A stretch of DNA of 13,171 nt. It comes from an uncultured Lysobacterales bacterium (GTDB taxonomy: Bacteria; Pseudomonadota; Gammaproteobacteria; Xanthomonadales; SZUA-36). The notes under the pieces were generated by a model. It was not told the origin of the DNA. It saw only the letters and a program-made list of their open reading frames with translations, and made no database searches. The stretch lies in NCBI GenBank assembly GCA_937974465.1, contig CALJWY010000104.1:1-13171 (forward strand), written 5' to 3'. This document shows, piece by piece, positions 8,716-13,171 of the stretch; position 1 is the stretch's first letter; every line of letters begins with the position of its first letter. A program made the translations under genes and the position numbers.

Positions 8716-10790
8716 TTCAAGGCGGAAACCCGGACCGGCTTGGGAATCACTTTGATGGCGAGGGTGTCAATTTTGCTCTATATACTTCAACCGCCGAGGC
8801 GGTTGAAGTCTGTTTGTTCGACCCGTCCGGCCAACAGACCCAATGTCATCGATTACCCGATCAGCGAGACGGCGTATGGCATGGTTATCTTCCCGGGTGC
8901 CAGCCCGGCCAGCGTTATGGTTACAGGGTGCACGGCCAGTGGGCGCCGGAGCAGGGGTTAAGGCACAACCCCTCAAAGCTTCTGATTGATCCGTATGCCC
9001 GCAGATTGGACGGTGAATTCCAGTGGTCTGGATCGGTATTTGATTATGACCGGTCCACCTACAATGATGTAGGCCCGCTGCAGACAAACCTGACAGATAG
9101 TTCGCCAGCCATACCCAAGTCTGTGGTTAGCGGTGAGCCCGCGCCGAGCGCGGTCAGCCGGCCTCGTATACCCTGGACTGAAATGGTGATTTACGAGGCG
9201 AATGTTCGTGGCTATACGATGCACCACCCGCAAATCCCTGATCACGAACGCGGCAAATTCCTGGGTCTGTCAAACCGAAACATTCTGCAACATTTAAAAG
9301 CGCTGGGCATTACCGCCATCGAGCTGCTGCCTGTCCATCATTTTATCGATGAGGCTTTCCTGGTGGGTCGCGGGCTGACAAATTTTTGGGGTTACAACAG
9401 CATCAACTTTTTTACACCGCATTCACGTTATGCCAATCTTGATGCGGTCGCAGAATTTAAGGAAATGGTAGATGCCATTCACGAAGCTGGCATCGAGGTG
9501 ATCCTGGATGTGGTTTATAACCATACAGGGGAGGGCGACGGACAAGGCCCAACCCTGTCTTTCAAAGGCATTGATAACCTGACTTACTATCGCACCGAAC
9601 CCGGCCATCCGGACCGTTACGTTAATGATACCGGCTGTGGTAATACGCTCAATACGGACCATCCCCGGGTGCAGGCCCTGGTCCTGGATAGCCTGGCTTA
9701 CTGGCACCGGGATATGGGGGTTGATGGTTTTCGTTTTGACCTGGCGCCTGTACTTGGCAGAACTACAGCAGGTTTTGACCCGCACCACGAGTTATTACAC
9801 AAGATCAACGATGCTGAAAACCTGGCGGGTGCCAAGCTCATCGCAGAACCATGGGATCCGGGACCGGGGGGTTACCAGTTGGGGGAGTTTCCACCGCGCT
9901 GGGCAGAATGGAATGATCGTTACCGGGATGCTCTGCGCCGGTTCTGGTGTGCTGAGCCAGACATGCTCAGCAGCCTGGCTAAACACTTGCATGGTTCTTC
10001 TGATATCTTTGAGTCCAGCGGCCGCTCACCACAGGCCAGCATTAATTTCATCACTTCTCACGACGGATTTACATTGCGCGACCTGGTGAGTTATGAAAAG
10101 CGTCATAACGAAGCCAATGGTGAAAACAACCGGGATGGGCACGCACATAACTTTAGTTGTAATCACGGTACCGAAGGTGATTCAGATGATGTAGAGATCA
10201 GTCGTCTGCGTCGTCGCCAGCGATTGAATTTTCTCGCCAGCCTGTTGCTGTCAAACGGCACCCCCATGTTGCTGGCGGGTGACGAGTTTGGTAACTCGCA
10301 GACCGGCAACAACAATGCTTACGCGCAGGATAATGACATTGGCTGGCTGGACTGGAACGGGCTGGAGGCTGATCCGGATTTTTTCCAGCAGGTTAGGAAT
10401 TTAATCCGTTTGCGTCGCGCAATTCCGCATTTTCAGAATGAGGGGTTTCAGCACGGGAATCGACTCGAACCTGGGCACTGGCAAAGTATTGAGTGGTTAA
10501 GTCCGGAGGCAGAGAGGATGAAACTTTCGCAATGGCACAACGACCGGGCCATGACCTTGTTCATGCCCGGCATGGCCCTTGAAGGCGATGACGCTGGCAG
10601 CACAGATGCGGTTGCTCTGATGTTCAATGCAGCCGATACACTGGTCGACTTTAGCTTGCCCCTGGTGCAGCCGGGCGGAACCTGGAAGCTGGTTTTTTCG
10701 AGTGCCGGACAGGATGCCTGCCTGGCTGCCGATCAGACCTGCTCCCTGCCATCACGGTCAATGGCCTGTGCGATTCTTGGGCTTGATTAA
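8712..10790 (+). CDS. glgX: Glycogen debranching enzyme (GH13_11)
   Basis: Hydrolyses alpha-1,6 branch points, preferring the short stubs left by GlgP. The protein has 692 residues (E. coli GlgX 657). An N-terminal CBM48 (~1-120, starting PDRLGNHFDGEGVNFALYTS) precedes the catalytic barrel: MVIYEANVRGYT at ~159-169, VILDVVYNHTGEGD at ~263-276, GVDGFRFDLAPVLGR with nucleophile Asp343, LIAEPWDPGPGGYQLGEFP with acid/base Glu379, FITSHDGFTL with Asp451, and LLAGDEFGNSQTGNNNAY at ~520-537. A Ser/Pro-rich stretch at ~128-153 links CBM48 to the barrel and accounts for part of the extra length. The start shares ATGA with the glgP stop and has no visible Shine-Dalgarno site, which suggests dependence on glgP translation. 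A strong inverted repeat lies at codons ~25-33. The isoamylase-like family is clear; GlgX rather than TreX rests on operon context. Confidence 0.94.
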   Translation: MIQGGNPDRLGNHFDGEGVNFALYTSTAEAVEVCLFDPSGQQTQCHRLPDQRDGVWHGYLPGCQPGQRYGYRVHGQWAPEQGLRHNPSKLLIDPYARRLDGEFQWSGSVFDYDRSTYNDVGPLQTNLTDSSPAIPKSVVSGEPAPSAVSRPRIPWTEMVIYEANVRGYTMHHPQIPDHERGKFLGLSNRNILQHLKALGITAIELLPVHHFIDEAFLVGRGLTNFWGYNSINFFTPHSRYANLDAVAEFKEMVDAIHEAGIEVILDVVYNHTGEGDGQGPTLSFKGIDNLTYYRTEPGHPDRYVNDTGCGNTLNTDHPRVQALVLDSLAYWHRDMGVDGFRFDLAPVLGRTTAGFDPHHELLHKINDAENLAGAKLIAEPWDPGPGGYQLGEFPPRWAEWNDRYRDALRRFWCAEPDMLSSLAKHLHGSSDIFESSGRSPQASINFITSHDGFTLRDLVSYEKRHNEANGENNRDGHAHNFSCNHGTEGDSDDVEISRLRRRQRLNFLASLLLSNGTPMLLAGDEFGNSQTGNNNAYAQDNDIGWLDWNGLEADPDFFQQVRNLIRLRRAIPHFQNEGFQHGNRLEPGHWQSIEWLSPEAERMKLSQWHNDRAMTLFMPGMALEGDDAGSTDAVALMFNAADTLVDFSLPLVQPGGTWKLVFSSAGQDACLAADQTCSLPSRSMACAILGLD
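8784..8809. repeat. Perfect 12-bp inverted repeat near the 5' end of glgX
   Basis: Arms ACTTCAACCGCC (8784-8795) and GGCGGTTGAAGT (8798-8809) are exact reverse complements separated by GA. As RNA this can fold into an 11-bp stem capped by CGAG. It is followed by the T-rich CTGTTTGTT. It lies 72-97 bases into glgX and encodes ordinary CBM48 residues (TSTAEAVEV). The structure is seen directly; any function (attenuation, mRNA processing or slowed translation) is inference. Confidence 0.7.
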
Positions 10791-10811
10791 GAAAAAGCAT
10801 ACTGTGGAATT

Positions 10812-10830
10812 GATCGTATTGGGATCGTAT
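10812..10830. repeat. Tandem 8-bp repeat upstream of the thioesterase-like gene
   Basis: GATCGTAT occurs at 10812-10819 and again at 10823-10830, a spacing of 11 bp or about one helical turn. The pair sits in the 56-bp gap between glgX and the next gene, just before an AT-rich TATATAT. This could be a small operator or promoter element, but such short repeats also arise by chance. The gap shows no clear terminator hairpin. Confidence 0.35.
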
Positions 10831-10846
10831 ATATGACGGTGCAGAC

Positions 10847-11572
10847 ATGACAGATCAGATCATCATTGGTCAACGTTTTCATGGCCCCTCCGGATCCGGG
10901 AATGGCGGTTATTCCTGTGGTTTGCTGGCACGGTTTATCGATGGCCCGGCCCGCATCCGATTGCGTATTCCGCCACCTTTGGATCAACCCCTGGATGTGC
11001 ATCGGCAAGGAGCGGACGTGCAGCTGTTTTGCCGTGGTGAACTGGTGGCAACCGGAAAACCGGTAAAACTGAATATCAGTATTCCGGTCGCACCCGATTT
11101 CGAATCTGCAAGCAACGCCTCTACCCGTTACCGGGGGCACGAGTCACATTTTTATCCCTCCTGTTTTGTGTGTGGCCCGCAGCGTGAACAAGGTGATGGG
11201 CTGAGAATATTTGCCGGCCCGCTTGCGCCTGATAGCGATGGGGCGGCGATGGTTGCGGCAGCGTGGATCCCGGATGAGTCGCTGGCCAATGAATCCGGTA
11301 CCGTGTCCGATGAATACCTGTGGGCAGCATTGGATTGCCCCGGAGCCTATTCTTTCAGGGAGCCTGACGCCGGCGCGATTCTGCTTGGTGAACTGGCAGT
11401 AGAGATCCGGGGTTCAGTGGTAGCCGGTGAAAAATGTGTCCTGCTTGGGTGGGAAATTTCCCACCAGGGTCGCAAGCACTTCACTGGAACCGCGCTGTTT
11501 GGAGAGAATGGCCAATGTCGTGCAGTGGGCCAGGCCACCTGGATTGAAGTACCAGAAAAGCCAGGTGCATAG
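10847..11572 (+). CDS. Two-domain hotdog (thioesterase-like) protein
   Basis: Protein of 241 residues, probably cytoplasmic since no signal peptide or membrane segment is visible. The N-terminal part (RFHGPSGSGNGGYSCGLLARF at ~10-30, then LRIPPPLDQPLDV) resembles the first half of double-hotdog acyl-CoA thioesterases. A CFVCGP motif (Cys106, Cys109) followed by GDGLRIFAGP opens the second part. That CxxCG..GLGL-type motif is common in PaaI/4HBT-related hotdog proteins. The C-terminal half (WAALDCPGAYSF, ILLGELAVEI, GRKHFTGTALF, GQATWIEV) fits a second hotdog strand pattern. Substrate is unknown, and I cannot assign catalytic residues or exclude a non-enzymatic binding role. It follows glgX by 56 bp on the same strand, but nothing else ties it to glycogen. 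The ribosome binding site before ATG 10847 is weak. Confidence 0.7.
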   Translation: MTDQIIIGQRFHGPSGSGNGGYSCGLLARFIDGPARIRLRIPPPLDQPLDVHRQGADVQLFCRGELVATGKPVKLNISIPVAPDFESASNASTRYRGHESHFYPSCFVCGPQREQGDGLRIFAGPLAPDSDGAAMVAAAWIPDESLANESGTVSDEYLWAALDCPGAYSFREPDAGAILLGELAVEIRGSVVAGEKCVLLGWEISHQGRKHFTGTALFGENGQCRAVGQATWIEVPEKPGA

Positions 11573-11594
11573 AGCCAGCCCAAGAATAGGCCGC

Positions 11595-11600
11595 TATACT
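11595..11600 (+). promoter_or_regulatory. Candidate -10 box (TATACT) upstream of the membrane-protein gene
   Basis: TATACT matches the sigma-70 -10 consensus at five of six bases and lies in the intergenic gap 11573-11635. The -35 at normal spacing (GAGCCA, 11572-11577) matches only about half of the consensus. A promoter here would start a transcript about 30 bases before the predicted start codon, separating this gene from the operon upstream. Confidence 0.4.
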
Positions 11601-11625
11601 GATTAAAGAATGAGCAGATAAAGAT

Positions 11626-11629
11626 GGAG
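11626..11629 (+). promoter_or_regulatory. Shine-Dalgarno site favouring the start at 11636
   Basis: GGAG with a six-base spacer before ATG 11636. The upstream in-frame ATG 11624 has no comparable site and overlaps this one, so the shorter protein starting MSDQAAHK is preferred. Confidence 0.55.
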
Positions 11630-11635
11630 ACCGTT

Positions 11636-12073
11636 ATGTCGGATCAAGCAGCACACAAAGCGCCAACCTGGTTCATGGTCGTGGCCGCGGTTTTATTAAT
11701 TTGGAACCTGCTGGGCGTGATGGCTTACCTCATTAATGTGACAATGAGCCCGGAGGCTCTTGCGGCCCTGCCTGAAGCGCAGCGCCAGCTTTATGAAAAT
11801 ACGCCAACCTGGGCAACGGCCGCCTTTGCGGTTGCCGTCAATGGCGGGGTACTGGGTTGCGTTTTGTTATTGCTGAAAAAGAACCTGGCTGGCCTGGTTT
11901 TGCAGTTGTCCCTGGCCGGTGTGTTCGTCCAGATGTTTCATTCCTTCTTTGTCAGTAATTCATTTGAAGTATTCGGACCCGGTGGACTGGTTATGCCCAT
12001 CATGGTGATTGTGATTGCAATCTTCCTGGTTTGGCTCGCTGCAAGGGCCAAGATGAGACGCTGGACCAGCTGA
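11636..12073 (+). CDS. Small four-helix integral membrane protein of unknown function
   Basis: Protein of 145 residues from ATG 11636 (ATG 11624 would add four). Four hydrophobic stretches suggest four transmembrane helices at roughly 12-33 (WFMVVAAVLLIWNLLGVMAY), 59-80, 84-105 and 116-136, with a positively charged C-terminal tail (RAKMRRWTS). Between helices 1 and 2 is a soluble loop rich in Ala, Glu and Pro (MSPEALAALPEAQRQLYENTP) leading into W59. Proteins of this look are common in marine proteobacteria and are sometimes annotated as sugar transporters. I see nothing here that supports transport, and four helices are few for a carrier. It may have its own promoter (TATACT at 11595) and is followed by the methyltransferase-like gene after 66 bp. 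Confidence 0.75.
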   Translation: MSDQAAHKAPTWFMVVAAVLLIWNLLGVMAYLINVTMSPEALAALPEAQRQLYENTPTWATAAFAVAVNGGVLGCVLLLLKKNLAGLVLQLSLAGVFVQMFHSFFVSNSFEVFGPGGLVMPIMVIVIAIFLVWLAARAKMRRWTS

Positions 12074-12139
12074 CGAAGTTATGACAGCGCGGCCTGTGGC
12101 CACCCGTGGTTGAACAATCGAAGGTGATCTGTCTGTTCG

Positions 12140-12592
12140 ATGGAAAAGAAACGAAAAATTATCCCGCCGGTCTACCTGGTGCTTAGCCTGGTCCTGATGT
12201 GGCTTTGTCATCGTTTTATTCCGATCCGCCAGTTTATCGATGAGCCGCTGGCTTACCTGGGCGTGACCCTGGTGCTGTTCGGGATAACGATGGCGGCGGT
12301 TTCCGCGGCCAAATTCAAACTTCTTAAAACCGGTCTTGAGCCATTTGATGAGGCGACGGCACTGGTGACCAGTGGTTTTTACCGCATTACCCGCAACCCC
12401 ATGTACGTGGGGATGTTCATGATGTTAGCAGGTGTCGCGGTGTTGATGGGAAGCCTGGGTGCATGGTTACCTGTGCCTGCATTCATATTGGTTATTCGTT
12501 ACAACTTTGTGCTGGGGGAAGAGCGGTTTATGGAGGCGGCTTTTGGCCAACAATACCTGGATTACAAATCCAGTGTGAGACGGTGGATATGA
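12140..12592 (+). CDS. Isoprenylcysteine carboxyl methyltransferase-like integral membrane protein
   Basis: Protein of 150 residues with about four membrane segments (roughly 8-25, 38-58, 88-105, 107-125). The second half has the signature of small bacterial ICMT/phospholipid-methyltransferase-like proteins: T64 and P68 in KTGLEPFDEA, LVTSGFYRITRNPMYVGMF at 75-93, GEERFMEAAFGQQYLDYKSSVRRWI at 126-150 with the paired Glu127/Glu128. In this family the RxxRNPMY and EE...FG..Y..Y regions form the S-adenosylmethionine pocket. Substrate is unknown, since bacteria lack prenylated Cys-terminal proteins of the eukaryotic kind; lipids or small molecules are possible. AAGGTGA (12121-12127) lies 12 bases before ATG 12140, rather far for a ribosome binding site. 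It is on the same strand as the membrane-protein gene upstream and may be transcribed with it. Confidence 0.82.
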   Translation: MEKKRKIIPPVYLVLSLVLMWLCHRFIPIRQFIDEPLAYLGVTLVLFGITMAAVSAAKFKLLKTGLEPFDEATALVTSGFYRITRNPMYVGMFMMLAGVAVLMGSLGAWLPVPAFILVIRYNFVLGEERFMEAAFGQQYLDYKSSVRRWI

Positions 12593-12650
12593 CGATAGAA
12601 AGTGCTCAATCGAGACCTACGCCATACCGGGTTGTGGCCGGGCGCCTGGC

Positions 12651-12680
12651 GCTGATTGCATGGGAAACTTAATCAGCTTT
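12651..12680 (+). terminator. Possible intrinsic terminator after the methyltransferase-like gene
   Basis: GCTGATT (12651-12657) and AATCAGC (12671-12677) are exact reverse complements around a 13-base loop, followed by TTT. The stem lies about 60 bases past the stop at 12592. The T-run is short and the stem only moderately GC-rich, so it may be a weak terminator or an mRNA 3'-end stabiliser. A GC-rich palindrome GCGCC-T-GGCGC just upstream (12642-12652) could compete with it. Confidence 0.35.
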
Positions 12681-12717
12681 CAAGATAGTCTCTGCGTCGA
12701 TGTCTGTAAGTACCATA

Positions 12718-12756
12718 ATTCAGAGAAAGTGGGTGTTTTTTGGCATTTAGCTGAAT
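12718..12756. repeat. Inverted repeat with long loop
   Basis: ATTCAG (12718-12723) pairs exactly with CTGAAT (12751-12756) across a 27-base loop that contains a T6 run (12736-12741). Short AAA/TTT tracts could extend pairing imperfectly. On its own this is weak; it is listed because it is one of several inverted repeats in the same gap. Confidence 0.25.
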
Positions 12757-12781
12757 AAGAAGATGGAAAACCAGAGCTCAT

Positions 12782-12818
12782 GCGTTTTATCATATGCGAT
12801 CAGGCAAAAACGCCTGAT
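12782..12818 (+). promoter_or_regulatory. Two mutually exclusive hairpins upstream of the secreted-protein gene
   Basis: ATCAGGC (12799-12805) pairs exactly with GCCTGAT (12812-12818) around a six-base AAAAAC loop. GCGTTTT (12782-12788) pairs exactly with AAAACGC (12807-12813), which uses the loop and right arm of the first stem, so both cannot form at once. The arrangement resembles an attenuator, but no T-run follows directly, and the likely promoter of the next gene lies downstream, so it may instead be a DNA-binding site or a 3' structure. Confidence 0.35.
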
Positions 12819-12854
12819 GACTGGCAAGGGGTGTGCTTTTAGGGCGGTTGGTGT

Positions 12855-12881
12855 TTGATGTGCAGCGCCGTTGGGTATAAA
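12855..12881 (+). promoter_or_regulatory. Candidate sigma-70 promoter of the secreted-protein gene
   Basis: TTGATG (12855-12860, four of six matches to the -35 consensus) and TATAAA (12876-12881, five of six to the -10) are separated by 15 bp, slightly short of the usual 17. An A/T-rich tract follows and the start codon is 23 bases further on, giving a short leader with AGGTGA as ribosome binding site (12895-12900). Confidence 0.4.
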
Positions 12882-12904
12882 TTTTTTTTAACACAGGTGA
12901 AATA

Positions 12905-13171
12905 ATGAAAAGAGTAATAATTGCAGGGCTGATACTTGTAAGTTCAATGGCAGCATTGGCCCAGGAAGTAACGGAGGATGGCAGCATGGTGGTGTTGCCC
13001 ATTGAAGCGCAGCAATGCAATTTGCCATCCGCTCCACCTCCTATTCCCGAGGTGCCGGTAAAAGCAGATCTGCTGAAAGCCCAGAAGCACGTTAAGCAAT
13101 TCCAGGCTGATATGGAAGTGTATCGTGCCTGCATCAACAAAGATGCAACGAGTAATGAACTGTCAACCGGA
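12905..13171 (+). CDS. Small secreted protein of unknown function, 3' partial
   Basis: Open frame from ATG 12905 to the window end (89 codons, no stop reached). AGGTGA at 12895-12900 gives a good ribosome binding site. Residues 1-19 form a typical Sec signal peptide (MKRVIIAGLILVSSMAALA) with likely cleavage at ALA|QEV, so the product should be periplasmic or exported. The mature part has CNLPSAPPPIPEVPVKADLL at 38-57, then a predicted amphipathic helix (KAQKHVKQFQADMEVYRACI) and a second cysteine at 76. Cys38 and Cys76 could form a disulfide. The C..P..PPPIP segment followed by a helix and YxxC resembles small conserved hypothetical proteins I recall from gammaproteobacteria; no function is known to me. 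It seems to have its own promoter (12855-12881). Confidence 0.75.
   Translation, partial: MKRVIIAGLILVSSMAALAQEVTEDGSMVVLPIEAQQCNLPSAPPPIPEVPVKADLLKAQKHVKQFQADMEVYRACINKDATSNELSTG

Larger units (their letters stand above)
12593..12904. other. Non-coding region with several inverted repeats
   Basis: These 312 bases carry no convincing gene. From left to right I see a possible terminator hairpin (12651-12680), a longer-loop inverted repeat (12718-12756), two mutually exclusive stems (12782-12818), and a candidate promoter plus ribosome binding site for the next gene. The region is more AT-rich toward its right end than the genes to the left. A 27-codon frame at 12589-12672, starting in an ATGA overlap with the previous stop, is too short to support as a gene. 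Confidence 0.6.

Noticed and set aside
9139..9153. GC-rich inverted repeat CCGCGC/GCGCGG in the linker of glgX
   Set aside because: Six-bp arms in GC-rich coding sequence are expected by chance, with no positional reason to suspect function.
10833..10850. Five-codon frame (MTVQT) ending on the start of the hotdog gene
   Set aside because: It overlaps as ATGA but has no ribosome binding site and is too short to separate from chance.
11536..11567. Inverted repeat CACCTGG/CCAGGTG at the end of the hotdog gene as a terminator
   Set aside because: The loop is 18 bases and no T-run follows, so it does not look like an intrinsic terminator.
12790..13140. 116-residue minus-strand open frame at the right end
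   Set aside because: The plus-strand frame has a signal peptide, a ribosome binding site and a promoter, so the reverse frame is a shadow.
1..13171. CRISPR array, insertion sequence, phage, toxin-antitoxin or defence system
   Set aside because: No repeat-spacer pattern, transposase, integrase, tRNA attachment site or nuclease-like protein was seen on either strand.

Overview
The window is a bacterial chromosomal segment. It is dominated by one tightly packed, plus-strand glycogen metabolism operon, followed by four smaller genes on the same strand. Protein features suggest a proteobacterium, most likely a gammaproteobacterium outside the Enterobacteriaceae. The clues are the glycogen synthase of the KVGG / NGC-x-YP type, the gene order, and the small secreted CxxP..PPPIP protein at the end. 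I cannot name the genus from sequence alone. Base composition and codon use look even throughout, and I see no mobile element, CRISPR array, tRNA or rRNA.

Positions 1-10790 hold the operon malQ (5' end outside the window), glgC, glgA, glgB, glgP, glgX. Spacing is very tight. There are 28 bp between glgC and glgA, glgB starts at a TTG inside the last codons of glgA (8 bp overlap), glgP starts on the base after the glgB stop, and glgP and glgX share an ATGA overlap. All key catalytic residues that I checked are present. Together the genes form a full cycle. GlgC makes ADP-glucose, GlgA extends linear alpha-1,4 chains, and GlgB branches them. GlgP shortens the outer chains to glucose-1-phosphate, GlgX removes the short branch stubs, and MalQ recycles the released malto-oligosaccharides into longer chains that GlgP can use.

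Positions 10791-12592 carry three small genes that have no obvious link to glycogen. They encode a two-domain hotdog/thioesterase-like protein with a CxxCG motif, a four-helix membrane protein preceded by a near-consensus -10 box, and a small integral-membrane methyltransferase of the isoprenylcysteine carboxyl methyltransferase (ICMT) type.

Positions 12593-12904 are non-coding and rich in inverted repeats (a possible terminator and mutually exclusive hairpins). They lead into a small secreted protein (12905 onward) that is cut by the window end.

I found no convincing new multi-gene system. The most unexpected signals are a perfect 12-bp inverted repeat about 70 bases into the glgX reading frame, the alternative hairpins upstream of the last gene, and a tryptophan in GlgC at the position of the E. 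coli allosteric lysine 39.
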